A DNA stretch of 64,000 bases from Oscillospiraceae bacterium (GCA_902761635.1 CACWLG010000006.1:75121-139120), one strand, 5' to 3'; shown: positions 17,088 through 25,479, counted from the first letter of the stretch. The notes: a model not told the origin generated them from the sequence alone. Program-made: numbers and translations.

Positions 17088-17948
17088 TTACAGGAGCAGT
17101 CCGATCAAAATCCCGCTCAGGGCGGAGAACAAATAGCTGATGCCGACTACGGCAAAATTTTCACGCATGTCCCGGTTGCTGCGAAAGAGCACCAGCATGC
17201 CAATGCCCGCGTTGGAAAGCAGGCCCGCGAAGAGGCCGCCGAGGCCGATGATCCCGGAAAGGAAGGCGCGCGTCAGGATCACCGAGACAGAGCAGTTCGG
17301 GATCAGGCCAAGCAGCGCCAGCAGCATCGCGCCGAGAACAGGCTGCGCCAGGATCGTGCCGGAAAGCTTTTCCGGTTCCACATTTGCCAGGATCAGGTTC
17401 AGCAGGAAGGTCACAATGATCAGCATTCCGGCGATCTTCAGGGTATGAATCAGGGCAGAATGCAGGGCACTCCCCTCTTCCTCCTCGCACTCGCAGTGCT
17501 CGCGCTCACAGAAGGAATGAATATTCTTGCGGGCAAAGAAGCGGCCAAACAGAAAATCTGCCAGATAACCCAGCACAATGCCGAAGCCGGCTTTGAAGGC
17601 GACGATGCCGAAAATCCGGCCAAGGCCGAGACCATTTGTCTCCGTGATGGAGGAGAGCATGATCGGAAGCATCTCATCCGAGGTGGCAAAGAAGACGGCC
17701 AGCATGGTGCCTGCCGTGATGGCACCGGTCGAAAACAGCGTCGCCGCCGCGCCGGAGATGCCGCATTGCGGCACCACACCCAGCAGGCCTCCGATTGCGG
17801 GACCCGCTTTGGCCGAATAGGCATGCAGGATGGATTCATCCAGGCGCTTGCTGCGCTCCAGCAGCTCCATCAGGTAATAGGCAATAAAAAGGATTGGTAT
17901 GCTCAAAGCGCCATCCTTCAGCGCATCCAGCGCGCAGTCGATCATCAT
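17088..17948 (-). CDS. ArsP_2-type transporter (putative Mn/As efflux)
   Basis: 286 aa, about 9-10 TM helices in two similar halves. Each half has a signature, VPQCGISGAAA and IPNCSVSVILT, typical of the family annotated as arsenic efflux or putative manganese transporter. The cytosolic loop between the halves contains HSFCEREHCECEEEEG, a Cys/His/Glu-rich metal-binding-like stretch. Substrate is uncertain: Mn and As are both quoted for relatives. The start is ambiguous between ATG 17948 and an in-frame TTG at 17957 (GGGAGA 8 nt upstream). The promoter at 18001-18030 fits either. A Mn riboswitch was looked for and not found. Confidence 0.8.
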   Translation of the reverse strand: MMIDCALDALKDGALSIPILFIAYYLMELLERSKRLDESILHAYSAKAGPAIGGLLGVVPQCGISGAAATLFSTGAITAGTMLAVFFATSDEMLPIMLSSITETNGLGLGRIFGIVAFKAGFGIVLGYLADFLFGRFFARKNIHSFCEREHCECEEEEGSALHSALIHTLKIAGMLIIVTFLLNLILANVEPEKLSGTILAQPVLGAMLLALLGLIPNCSVSVILTRAFLSGIIGLGGLFAGLLSNAGIGMLVLFRSNRDMRENFAVVGISYLFSALSGILIGLLL

Positions 17949-18000
17949 GTCAAGCAAAGATCCCGTCTCCCGTCATATAAAGAAAAATACAATAGTATTA

Positions 18001-18030
18001 ATATTAATCGCAGTTTACTTGGTTTGTCAA
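18001..18030 (-). promoter_or_regulatory. Promoter of the ArsP_2-like/VanX unit
   Basis: A minus-strand TTGACA (18025-18030) is 18 nt from TAATAT (18001-18006), in an AT-rich stretch. Confidence 0.65.
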
Positions 18031-18085
18031 GTATATTTGCTTTTCATTTCTCACGTGGAATGACAGATTTTCTTTACAAAAGCGA

Positions 18086-18115
18086 TTGCAGAGGGCGTGG
18101 GGCCTGTGATATAAT
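18086..18115 (+). promoter_or_regulatory. Extended -10 promoter of the DHH gene
   Basis: TTGCAG (18086-18091) is 18 nt from TATAAT (18110-18115), with TGA immediately before the -10 box. Confidence 0.7.
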
Positions 18116-18156
18116 GGATAAAACCAAAAAAAGAAAGCAAATCAGGAGGTCCCGAA

Positions 18157-19089
18157 ATGGAACAGCAAGTAAGAAGACTTGTCACGAGAAGCGATTTTGA
18201 CGGTCTGGCCTGCGCCATGATGCTCAAGGAACTGAAGCTGATCGATGAAATCAAGTTCGTGCATCCCAAGGATGTGCAGGATGGGAAGATCGAACTGTCC
18301 AAAAATGATATCACAACGAATCTGCCCTACGATCCCAGAGTATCCATTGCCTTTGACCATCATGAGTCTGAGGTGGACCGTCTCAAGGCCACCGAGACCA
18401 ACGGCAAGCTGATCATTGATCCCAAAGCCCGCAGCGCTGCCCGCGTTGTTTATGACTACTACGGCGGTAAAGAATCCTTCCCGGGCATCTCTGACGATCT
18501 GATGAATGCCGTGGACAAGGGCGACAGCGCAGATTTCACGATGGATGAGATCCTGAACCCGAAGGACTGGGTCCTGCTGCACTACCTGATGGATGCGCGT
18601 ACGGGCCTTGGCCGCTTCCACAATTTCCGCATCTCCAACTACGATCTGATGATGGAGCTGATCGACTACTGCCTCAACCACAATATTGAGGAGATCCTTC
18701 AGCTGCCCGATGTGAAAGAGCGCGTCGATCTCTATTTCGAGGAGGCGGAGGAGTTTAAGAAACAGCTCCTGCGTATTGCGAAGGTTTATGACAAGGTGGT
18801 TGTGCTGGATCTGAGAAATGAAGAGGTCATCCATGCCGGCAACCGCTTTATGATCTATGCCCTCTTCCCCGAAACGCAGATCTCCGTCCATGTGGCCTGG
18901 GGCTTCCGTAAGCAGAACACCGCCGTCATGATCGGCAAGTCCATCGTCAACAAGGGCTCCAACGTGGATATCGGCGAGCTCTGCCTCAAGTATGGCGGCG
19001 GCGGGCATCACAATGCCGGCACCTGCCAGCTTGACAACGACGTTGTAGATGAGAAGCTGCCCGAGATCATTCGTGCCCTCAACGCCTGA
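18157..19089 (+). CDS. DHH/DHHA1 phosphoesterase
   Basis: 310 aa. It has TRSDFDGLACAMM (motif I), FDHHESE (DHH), a VDKGDSAD motif, and the DHHA1 motif GGGGHHNAGTCQ near the C-terminus. The family includes oligoribonucleases, cyclic-dinucleotide phosphodiesterases and exopolyphosphatases; which one applies cannot be decided here. It differs clearly from the second DHH protein in the window (NrnA-type, 28.3-29.3 kb). AGGAGG precedes the ATG. The PRTase-like gene follows 83 nt later in the same direction without an evident terminator. Confidence 0.88.
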   Translation: MEQQVRRLVTRSDFDGLACAMMLKELKLIDEIKFVHPKDVQDGKIELSKNDITTNLPYDPRVSIAFDHHESEVDRLKATETNGKLIIDPKARSAARVVYDYYGGKESFPGISDDLMNAVDKGDSADFTMDEILNPKDWVLLHYLMDARTGLGRFHNFRISNYDLMMELIDYCLNHNIEEILQLPDVKERVDLYFEEAEEFKKQLLRIAKVYDKVVVLDLRNEEVIHAGNRFMIYALFPETQISVHVAWGFRKQNTAVMIGKSIVNKGSNVDIGELCLKYGGGGHHNAGTCQLDNDVVDEKLPEIIRALNA

Positions 19090-19172
19090 TTGATCAGGCC
19101 GCCTCCCCGTTTCAGGAAAAAGCCAAAGCTTTTGCGAATATCGCTTATTATTTAGAAAGGGAGCGTGACACC

Positions 19173-19811
19173 ATGGTTATTCCGACAATTCATTTCCACA
19201 GCGAGTACAGCCGAATCCCCCTGCGTATCGCAAAGGGGCACTTTGCCACCAACCACAGCCATATCAATTACTACATCGACATGACCTACACCAAGCACCG
19301 CCTTGCGGAAGCTCGTCAGGCAGCACAGGAGCTGGTCATGAAGCTGAATCACTCTCTGATCATTGACACCGTACTCTGCCTGGACGGGACTGAGGTACTG
19401 GGCGCCTGTCTTGCGGAAGAGATGACCGCTGCGGGCATCCGCACCACCAATGAGCATAACACCATGTATGTCGTAACGCCGGAGTACACCTCGGCCGGAC
19501 AGATGATCTTCCGTGAAAACACCGCGCACCTGATCCGCAACCGCCGCGTCCTCGTGCTGGCAGCCTCCGTCACCACCGGCGGCACCGTGCAGAGCGCGAT
19601 CCAGACGATTCATTATTACGGCGGCGCCTGCCTTGGGGCATGCAGCATTTTCTCCTGCCTGGAGGAATGCGCCGGCATCCCTATTACAACGATCTTCCGC
19701 TCCGAACAGCTTGAAGGTTATATGTGCCTGCCGGCCAGCCAGTGCCCGCTGTGCAAATCCGGTGTCAAGCTGGATGCTCTGGTCAACAGCTACGGTATCT
19801 CCAGCTTCTGA
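19173..19811 (+). CDS. Phosphoribosyltransferase-fold protein with altered PRPP motif
   Basis: 212 aa. The fold is that of orotate-type phosphoribosyltransferases: a central DGTEVLGACLAEEM helix and a PRPP-loop-like segment VLVLAASVTTGGT (about 126-138). In active enzymes the loop normally carries two acidic residues (VDDVxTTGGT); here they are A130-A131. TTGGT itself is intact. A CPLC knuckle sits near the C-terminus. It may bind a nucleotide or PRPP as a regulator rather than catalyse transfer, which is inference. AAAGGGAG is 9 nt upstream of the ATG. It probably shares a transcript with the DHH gene. Confidence 0.8.
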   Translation: MVIPTIHFHSEYSRIPLRIAKGHFATNHSHINYYIDMTYTKHRLAEARQAAQELVMKLNHSLIIDTVLCLDGTEVLGACLAEEMTAAGIRTTNEHNTMYVVTPEYTSAGQMIFRENTAHLIRNRRVLVLAASVTTGGTVQSAIQTIHYYGGACLGACSIFSCLEECAGIPITTIFRSEQLEGYMCLPASQCPLCKSGVKLDALVNSYGISSF

Positions 19812-19843
19812 CCTGAAGATTTCTTAATACCGCCCTGTATGTC

Positions 19844-19873
19844 TGGACAGAGCATCTTTTGATGTGATATACT
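19844..19873 (+). promoter_or_regulatory. Extended -10 promoter of the Cpl-7-domain peptide gene
   Basis: TGGACA (19844-19849) is 18 nt from TATACT (19868-19873), with TGA before the -10 box. Confidence 0.7.
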
Positions 19874-19918
19874 CAAGACACCCTCAGATGAGGCATAAAG
19901 AATATGGAGGATATACAG

Positions 19919-20155
19919 ATGAATAGATTGACCGATGATGCGCTGCTTGCTGTCGCAGGAGGACAAAAAAGCGATATTGCTGTTGCGTATGACGTGATCG
20001 ACGGAAAATACGGCAACGGCCAGGATCGCATCAACAGACTTCGCGCCGCCGGCTATGACCCCGTTGCTGTTCAGCAGATCGTAAACTACATTCTCAGCCA
20101 GCCCAGATATACACAGTACAATCCCCCCTTCAGCAAAGATCCCTATCTTGGCTGA
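19919..20155 (+). CDS. Double-glycine-leader peptide carrying a Cpl-7 (CW_7) domain
   Basis: 78 aa. Residues 1-15 are a double-glycine leader (MNRLTDDALLAVAGG). Residues 19-58 match the Cpl-7 lysozyme C-terminal repeat (CW_7): VIDGKYGNGQDRINRL, RAAGYDPVAVQQIVN. A 20-residue aromatic/Pro tail follows. CW_7 repeats normally sit in multiples at the end of phage or bacterial lysins and bind muropeptide. A lone repeat behind an export leader suggests a small secreted wall-binding peptide, bacteriocin or immunity-type factor (inference). GGAGG is 8 nt upstream of the ATG, with its own promoter and a strong terminator. No catalytic domain and no exporter are nearby. Confidence 0.8.
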   Translation: MNRLTDDALLAVAGGQKSDIAVAYDVIDGKYGNGQDRINRLRAAGYDPVAVQQIVNYILSQPRYTQYNPPFSKDPYLG

Positions 20156-20162
20156 TTTAAGC

Positions 20163-20208
20163 GGACATAAAAAGGCACAGGCGAAAAAGCCTGTGCCTTT
20201 TTATGTCC
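20163..20208. terminator. Bidirectional terminator between the Cpl-7 peptide gene and rnj
   Basis: Perfect 20-bp arms (20163-20182 and 20189-20208) surround a 6-nt loop. The AAAAAGGCACAGGC/GCCTGTGCCTTTTT layout gives T-runs on both strands. Confidence 0.9.
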
Positions 20209-20215
20209 ATGGAGA

Positions 20216-21874
20216 TCATATCTCGGTAATGACCGGCAGGATCATGGGGCTTCTGCGGGTTGTCTTGTACAGATAGCCGGAGATATTGTTTTTCACTTTG
20301 TTTTTGATGGCGGTCCAGTCGTTGATATTCTGGGCGGCACAGGTGTCGGCAGATTCCATGGCAACACGCTTGAGCTCCTCCATCAGCTCCTCCGCTTCCT
20401 TGACATAGATAAAGCCGCGGGTAATGATCTGCGGTTCGGAGATAAGCCGATGATCGTGCGTGGAATAGGGCAGCACCACAACGACCATGCCGTCCTCTGC
20501 GAGCTTATGACGGTCACGCAGTACAACGCTGCCGACTTCGCCGACGCCGCTGCCGTCGATCAGAATCGCACCGGCAGGAACACTCGCTTCACACTTGATG
20601 CTCTTCTTTGTGATCTCGATGACACCACCGTTTTCCGTGATGACAATATTCTTCGGCAAAACGCCCATGCGCTTGGCAAGCTCTGCATGCTTGACCAGCA
20701 TACGGTGCTCTCCGTGGATGGGAACAAAAAATTTAGGCTTTGTCAGCGCCAGCATCATTTTCAGCTCTTCCTGGCAGGCGTGACCTGTTACATGCAGATC
20801 CGTATGGCGGTCATAGATAACCTCGGCACCCTTGTGGAAAAGCTCGTCGATAACACGGCTGATCATAGTCTCGTTGCCGGGGATGGCGGAGGCGGAGATA
20901 ATGACGCGGTCACCGGCGTCCACATTGATCTGCTTATGCTCCGAGAAAGCCATGCGGTAAAGGGCGGACATGGTCTCGCCCTGGCTGCCGGTGGAGATGA
21001 TGACCGCCTGGTTGCGCGGCAGCTTGTTGAGCTTTTCAATATCCACCATGACGTTCTCGGGGATATCCATGTAGCCGAGGACATTCGCCACGTGCAGGAC
21101 ATTCTCCATGCTGCGGCCGGTGATGCCCACCTTGCGCTTATACTTGGCGGCGACATTGATGATCTGCTGCAGGCGATGCACATTGGAGGCAAAGGTTGTG
21201 ATAATGATACGCTTGTCACAGCCCATAAAGAGCTTGTCAAAGCTCTCCCCTACCTTGCTCTCAGAGTCGGAATGACCGCGCACCTCCACATTGGTGGACT
21301 CTCCCATCAGCGCCAGCACACCCTCGTTTCCGAACTGACCAAAGCGGACAAGATCAATCATTTTGCCCGAGATCGGCGTCACGTCGATCTTATAGTCGCC
21401 GGTGTGGATCACCGTGCCGATAGGTGTTGTAATCGCGACAGCGGCAGAGTCCGGAATCGAGTGGTTGACGTGGATAAATTCCACGGTGAAACACCCGAGC
21501 CGGAAACTCGACCCTGTTTTCTTGGTAAAGATCTGCGTGTTGTACAGCAGATCATGCTCTTCGAGCTTCAGCTCTATGAGCGCCGCAGTCAGAGGCAGCG
21601 TATAGATCGGCACGTCCAGTTCCCGCAGGACATAGGGAATCGCACCGATATGATCCTCATGCCCATGGGTGAGGATAATGCCGCGAAGCTTTTCCTGGTT
21701 TGCCCGCAGATAGGAAATGTCCGGAAAGACGCTGTCAATGCCGTACATATCCTCATCCGGGAAGCCCATGCCGCAGTCGACTACGATGATGTCGTTGCCG
21801 AACTCATAGGCATACATATTTTTACCGATCTCACCAAGACCGCCAAGGGGAATAACTTTTAACTTAGATACCAT
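20216..21874 (-). CDS. rnj: Ribonuclease J
   Basis: 552 aa, typical length. It begins KVIPLGGLGEIGKNM and has the metallo-beta-lactamase motif THGHEDHIGA, HTGDYKID, the beta-CASP motifs including SGHACQEE, and PIHGEHRM. It acts in cytosolic RNA processing and decay as a 5'-3' exonuclease and endonuclease. The start at 21874 has GGAG 5 nt upstream; an ATG five codons earlier lacks it. recR ends 85 nt upstream; a possible TTGGAC-16-TATTAT lies in that gap, so it may be transcribed both with recR and alone. Confidence 0.95.
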   Translation of the reverse strand: MVSKLKVIPLGGLGEIGKNMYAYEFGNDIIVVDCGMGFPDEDMYGIDSVFPDISYLRANQEKLRGIILTHGHEDHIGAIPYVLRELDVPIYTLPLTAALIELKLEEHDLLYNTQIFTKKTGSSFRLGCFTVEFIHVNHSIPDSAAVAITTPIGTVIHTGDYKIDVTPISGKMIDLVRFGQFGNEGVLALMGESTNVEVRGHSDSESKVGESFDKLFMGCDKRIIITTFASNVHRLQQIINVAAKYKRKVGITGRSMENVLHVANVLGYMDIPENVMVDIEKLNKLPRNQAVIISTGSQGETMSALYRMAFSEHKQINVDAGDRVIISASAIPGNETMISRVIDELFHKGAEVIYDRHTDLHVTGHACQEELKMMLALTKPKFFVPIHGEHRMLVKHAELAKRMGVLPKNIVITENGGVIEITKKSIKCEASVPAGAILIDGSGVGEVGSVVLRDRHKLAEDGMVVVVLPYSTHDHRLISEPQIITRGFIYVKEAEELMEELKRVAMESADTCAAQNINDWTAIKNKVKNNISGYLYKTTRRSPMILPVITEI

Positions 21875-21959
21875 TTCTTCTCCAATCAAATGTATTCAGG
21901 TTGAATATGTAATAACAGAATAATACAAAAAGAATATAACCGTCCAAAGTAAAAACTAA

Positions 21960-22559
21960 TCAAATCTCGGTGCGCCCTTCGATGGCGCGGTTCAGTGTGG
22001 CGTCATCCGTGAACTCCAGGTTGGAGCCCACCGGAATCCCGTAGGCCAGGCGTGTGGTCTTCACACCGAAGGGCTTCAGAAGACGGGAGATATACATTGC
22101 CGTGGCCTCCCCCTCCGTGTCGGGGTTTGTGGCCATAATGACCTCTTCCACATCGTTTTCTGCCACACGCACCAGCAGCTCCTTGATCCGGATATCGTCC
22201 GGTCCCACATGACCCATCGGGCTCAGCACACCGTGGAGCACATGATAGGTGCCGTTATACTCCCGGCCTCGTTCGATGCTGAGCACATCCCGCGGCTCCG
22301 ACACGACACAAATGGTGCTCTTATCGCGGGCAGGACTCGCACAGACAGAGCAGATCTCCCCTTCCGTCAGGTTCTGACAGATACGGCAGCAGTGCACATT
22401 GCGCTTTGCGTCAAGGATCGCATCAGCAAAAGCTTTCGCCTCACTGTCGGGCAGAGACAGGATGTAAAAGGCAAGGCGCTGGGCACTCTTCCTGCCGATG
22501 CCAGGCAGAGAAGCAAAGCGATCCACAAGATTGTCCAGAGATGCAGGGAAAAATGACAT
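21960..22559 (-). CDS. recR: Recombination mediator RecR
   Basis: 199 aa. The helix-hairpin-helix LPGIGRKSAQRLAFYIL, the four-Cys zinc finger CCRIC...CSVC, and the Toprim domain with VVSEPRDVLSIE and ATNPDTEGEATA are all present. It loads RecA together with RecO in gap repair. AGGA is 8 nt before the ATG. Here it lies between rpe and rnj rather than behind dnaX, the usual Firmicutes neighbour; rpe ends 18 nt upstream, so rpe-recR are cotranscribed. Confidence 0.95.
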   Translation of the reverse strand: MSFFPASLDNLVDRFASLPGIGRKSAQRLAFYILSLPDSEAKAFADAILDAKRNVHCCRICQNLTEGEICSVCASPARDKSTICVVSEPRDVLSIERGREYNGTYHVLHGVLSPMGHVGPDDIRIKELLVRVAENDVEEVIMATNPDTEGEATAMYISRLLKPFGVKTTRLAYGIPVGSNLEFTDDATLNRAIEGRTEI

Positions 22560-22577
22560 ACCGATTTCCTCAAGTCT

Positions 22578-23234
22578 TTACGGATTATGACGGATGGAAT
22601 GGATGGCGGCTGCGCGGTCTGCCTTCCCGAATACGGCGCTGCCGGCCACAAGCACGTTCGCGCCGGCCTGCACGCAGAGCGGGGCTGTATGTTCATCGAC
22701 ACCGCCGTCAACCTCCAGATCACAGCCAGGAGCATATTGCGAAAGGATCTCCCGGACGCGCGAAATTTTCGGAAGCTGGTCTTCCATAAAGCGCTGACCG
22801 CCAAATCCCGGCTCTACCGTCATGACCAGCACAAGATCCACACAGTCGACAAAAGGCAGGATCGCCTCTGCCGGTGTGTGCGGCTTGAGGGTCACACCGG
22901 TCTTTTTTCCCTGTCCCCGGACCACCTCAAGAGCCGCACGGATGTTTTCCTCCGTATCGGCCTCCACGTGGACATTCACGAGATCAGCACCGGCTTGACA
23001 GAAACGATCTGCATAGCGCAGAGGCTTTTCGATCATCAGGTGAACATCAAGAAACATCGCTGTACTTTGCCGCAGGGATTTGATTACAGGAAAGCCGACG
23101 GAGATATTCGGCACAAACAGCCCATCCATCACATCGACATGCAGCCAGTCTGCTCCGGCAGCCGCGATTTCCGATACTTCTGCCCCCAACTGGCAGAAGT
23201 TTGCCGATAAAATGGACGGCGCAATTTTGATCAT
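22578..23234 (-). CDS. rpe: Ribulose-phosphate 3-epimerase
   Basis: 218 aa TIM-barrel. MIKIAPSILSANF, LHVDVMDGLFVPN, DVHLMIEKP, VEPGFGGQRF and LEVDGGV give the metal-binding His/Asp set and phosphate-binding loop of the family. It interconverts ribulose 5-phosphate and xylulose 5-phosphate in the pentose phosphate pathway. Promoter TTGCAA-17-TATAAT lies at 23272-23300, and the gene heads the rpe-recR unit. Confidence 0.96.
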   Translation of the reverse strand: MIKIAPSILSANFCQLGAEVSEIAAAGADWLHVDVMDGLFVPNISVGFPVIKSLRQSTAMFLDVHLMIEKPLRYADRFCQAGADLVNVHVEADTEENIRAALEVVRGQGKKTGVTLKPHTPAEAILPFVDCVDLVLVMTVEPGFGGQRFMEDQLPKISRVREILSQYAPGCDLEVDGGVDEHTAPLCVQAGANVLVAGSAVFGKADRAAAIHSIRHNP

Positions 23235-23271
23235 GATGTCATTCCATCCTTAATTCAGTACAAACTAAGTT

Positions 23272-23300
23272 ATTATACTTCTTTTTTTTGCTATTTGCAA
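23272..23300 (-). promoter_or_regulatory. Promoter of rpe-recR
   Basis: A minus-strand TTGCAA (23295-23300) is 17 nt from TATAAT (23272-23277). Confidence 0.8.
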
Positions 23301-23390
23301 GAGATTTTCGCAGGGAAATATATTGTTTTCAATGATTTAACAACTTGACTCTTGCTTGTTATAACTTACGTCCTCTGGTGCTTTCTCCAC

Positions 23391-23419
23391 TTGACGTGCC
23401 CGGGAATTAGCGATAAAAT
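23391..23419 (+). promoter_or_regulatory. Promoter of xpaC-telA
   Basis: TTGACG (23391-23396) is 17 nt from TAAAAT (23414-23419). The -10 box is only 4 nt before the ATG at 23423, which bears on the true start of xpaC. Confidence 0.6.
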
Positions 23420-23422
23420 ACA

Positions 23423-24160
23423 ATGAATGAATTTGAACGGGGGTACGATGCATTGAAAAAGAAAAGCAACACCGGACTGTGGGTGGCGCTGGGTGTCGGC
23501 GGATATGTCGGCCTCTGGGTGCTGGCCGCCCTGATGGGCTGGACAAGCGTTATTTACTTTCTGATCGTGCTTACTGCCGCCGTTGCCGCCGGTGGGATTG
23601 CCGCCCTGTTTATGCGGGCCCGGGCAAAAAGGCAGGAAAGGAAGCTTGAGCGCGAACAGCGCAGCCAGGCCGACAAGAAACCGGCGACCAGGACTACCGC
23701 TTCCGCAAAGAAGAGCTACGGTCCCGAAATCGACCCTATCATTCAGGAAGGGAACCGTGCGCTGAGTGAGATGGGCCGTCTGTACATGTCGATCAAGGAT
23801 CCTGTAGTGCGCCAGAAAATCAATGAGCTCATGCGCATAACAGACAAGATCACACAGGACGCCATTGCCGATCCGTCTGATATCCCCCAGATCCGGAAGT
23901 TCATGAACTATTATCTCCCCACAACCATCAAGCTTCTCAACGCCTATGACCGAATGAGCTCGCAGGGGATCGAGGGAGAGAATCTGGACAAGAGCATGAA
24001 GAACATCAACGAGATGCTCGATGCCGCGATTGAGGCCTATAAAAAGCGTCTGGACTCCCTGTTTGAAGACCAGGCACTGGATATTGAGACGGACATTGAA
24101 GTCATGAACACCATGCTTGCCAGAGAGGGTCTCTCCGGCAATAAGGATTTTGATATTTGA
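23423..24160 (+). CDS. xpaC: XpaC-family membrane protein
   Basis: 245 aa. Two N-terminal TM helices (about 18-62), a basic linker, then a helical cytosolic domain with IDPIIQEGNRALSEMG and YYLPTTIKLLNAYDRM, recognised from XpaC (5-bromo-4-chloroindolyl phosphate hydrolysis) proteins. Its biochemical role is unknown; it is normally paired with TelA, as here. The ATG at 23423 has no clear Shine-Dalgarno site and would fall at or before the start of a transcript from the promoter at 23391-23419. An in-frame TTG at 23453 with GGGGG 9 nt upstream is a serious alternative, giving 235 aa. Confidence 0.85.
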   Translation: MNEFERGYDALKKKSNTGLWVALGVGGYVGLWVLAALMGWTSVIYFLIVLTAAVAAGGIAALFMRARAKRQERKLEREQRSQADKKPATRTTASAKKSYGPEIDPIIQEGNRALSEMGRLYMSIKDPVVRQKINELMRITDKITQDAIADPSDIPQIRKFMNYYLPTTIKLLNAYDRMSSQGIEGENLDKSMKNINEMLDAAIEAYKKRLDSLFEDQALDIETDIEVMNTMLAREGLSGNKDFDI

Positions 24161-24179
24161 CAGAAAGGATGCAGACAGC

Positions 24180-25343
24180 ATGAACGAAGAGAGCCATATC
24201 CCCTCCCTGACCCTGGACCCGACCCCTGCCGCGACTGCCGCCGCTGTTGAGGTGGCCCCCAAGGAGGAAGCCAAGGAAGAAAAGACGGAAGAAATCGCTG
24301 CAAAGGAATACGATCTGAACAGCCTCTCTCCTGCCGAGCAGGCCGCGGTCCGCAACTTTGCAGAGAAGATCGACATCATGAACACCGAGCAGGTCATGCA
24401 TTACGGCAGCAACGCCCAGAAAAACATCTCTGATTTTTCCGGCGCTGCTCTCGGCACCGTGCGCACCAAGGATCTTGGCGAGGTCGGCAATATGCTTGGC
24501 GATCTGGTCGTGGAGCTCAAGGGCTTGAATTTTGACGGTGAGCAGAAGAAGGGCCTGAGGGGCCTGTTTAAGAAATCCACCCAGAGCATTGCAGAGTTGA
24601 AGGCCTCCTACGACAAGGCTGAGACCAACGTGGACAACATCGTCGATTCTCTTGAGAAGCACGAAATCACGCTGATGAAGGATATCAGCCTGATGGACAA
24701 GATGTATGACAAAAACCAGGAGTACCTCAAAGAGCTGACAATGTATATCCTGGCCGGCAAGCTCCGCATCGAGCAGCTTCGCAATGAAGAGCTTCCCAAG
24801 TACAAAGCGAAGGCGCTTGAGACAGGCCTGCCCGAGGATGCGCAGGCAGCGAATGATTTCTCCAATATGATCGGCCGTTTCGAGAAAAAAATACACGATC
24901 TGGAGCTGACACGCACCATCTCCGTGCAGATGGCCCCGCAGATCCGTATGATCCAGAATAACGACAGCCTGATGGCGGAGAAGATCCGTTCCTCCATCAT
25001 GAACACCATTCCCCTGTGGAAAAGCCAGATGGTGCTTGCCCTTTCCCAGTACCACTCTGACCAGGCCATGAAAGCCCAGCGTGAGGTGACCGATGTTACC
25101 AATTCCCTGCTGATGAAAAATGCCGAAGCGCTGCACCAGGGCAGCGTCAATATCGCCAAAGAAGCTGAACGCGGCATTGTCGATATTGAGACGCTCAAGA
25201 AGACCAATCTTGAACTGATCCAGACGCTGGACGAGGTGCGTCAGATTCAGGACGAAGGCCGTGCCAAGCGCCAGCAGGCCGAGCAGGAGCTTGCCCAGAT
25301 CGAAGGCGAACTGAAGAACAAGCTGATTTCCATGCGCGGCTGA
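24180..25343 (+). CDS. telA: TelA family (toxic anion resistance) protein
   Basis: 387 aa, largely alpha-helical and coiled-coil. Recognised by the TelA pattern: IDIMNTEQVMHYGSNAQKNI, then YDKAETNVDNIVDSLEKHE, then RTISVQMAPQIRMIQNND. The N-terminal 45 residues are low-complexity Ala/Glu/Lys. TelA homologues are linked to tellurite and cell-envelope-antibiotic tolerance, but the mechanism is unclear. AAAGGA precedes the ATG; xpaC ends 19 nt upstream, forming the standard xpaC-telA pair. A strong terminator follows. Confidence 0.92.
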   Translation: MNEESHIPSLTLDPTPAATAAAVEVAPKEEAKEEKTEEIAAKEYDLNSLSPAEQAAVRNFAEKIDIMNTEQVMHYGSNAQKNISDFSGAALGTVRTKDLGEVGNMLGDLVVELKGLNFDGEQKKGLRGLFKKSTQSIAELKASYDKAETNVDNIVDSLEKHEITLMKDISLMDKMYDKNQEYLKELTMYILAGKLRIEQLRNEELPKYKAKALETGLPEDAQAANDFSNMIGRFEKKIHDLELTRTISVQMAPQIRMIQNNDSLMAEKIRSSIMNTIPLWKSQMVLALSQYHSDQAMKAQREVTDVTNSLLMKNAEALHQGSVNIAKEAERGIVDIETLKKTNLELIQTLDEVRQIQDEGRAKRQQAEQELAQIEGELKNKLISMRG

Positions 25344-25386
25344 GTTTTCCTCTGAACCTGCCTGGATTTATAATACAGTGAGAGTA

Positions 25387-25430
25387 AGCCCGCCGCCTTT
25401 ATGATGCAAATCAAAAGGCGGCGGGCTTTT
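25387..25430 (+). terminator. Terminator after telA
   Basis: Arms AGCCCGCCGCCTTT and AAAGGCGGCGGGCT (25387-25400, about 25414-25427) are followed by TTTT. Confidence 0.88.
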
Positions 25431-25434
25431 CAAA

Positions 25435-25476
25435 GAAGAGAGACCGCTTTGATTTGAACAAAAGCGGTCTCTCTTC
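25435..25476. terminator. Second hairpin, end of the PepSY gene transcript
   Basis: Arms AAGAGAGACCGCTTT and AAAGCGGTCTCTCTT lie just downstream of the minus-strand PepSY stop codon. It probably serves the minus-strand operon. Confidence 0.75.
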
Positions 25477-25479
25477 CCT

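Noticed and set aside
17949-18060. Mn-sensing yybP-ykoY riboswitch before the ArsP_2-like gene
   Set aside because: The gap is only an AT-rich promoter region; no conserved loops were seen and the leader is too short.
20450-21862. Long plus-strand frame (470 codons) opposite rnj
   Set aside because: It is antisense to a certain gene, has no ribosome-binding site and arises from codon bias.
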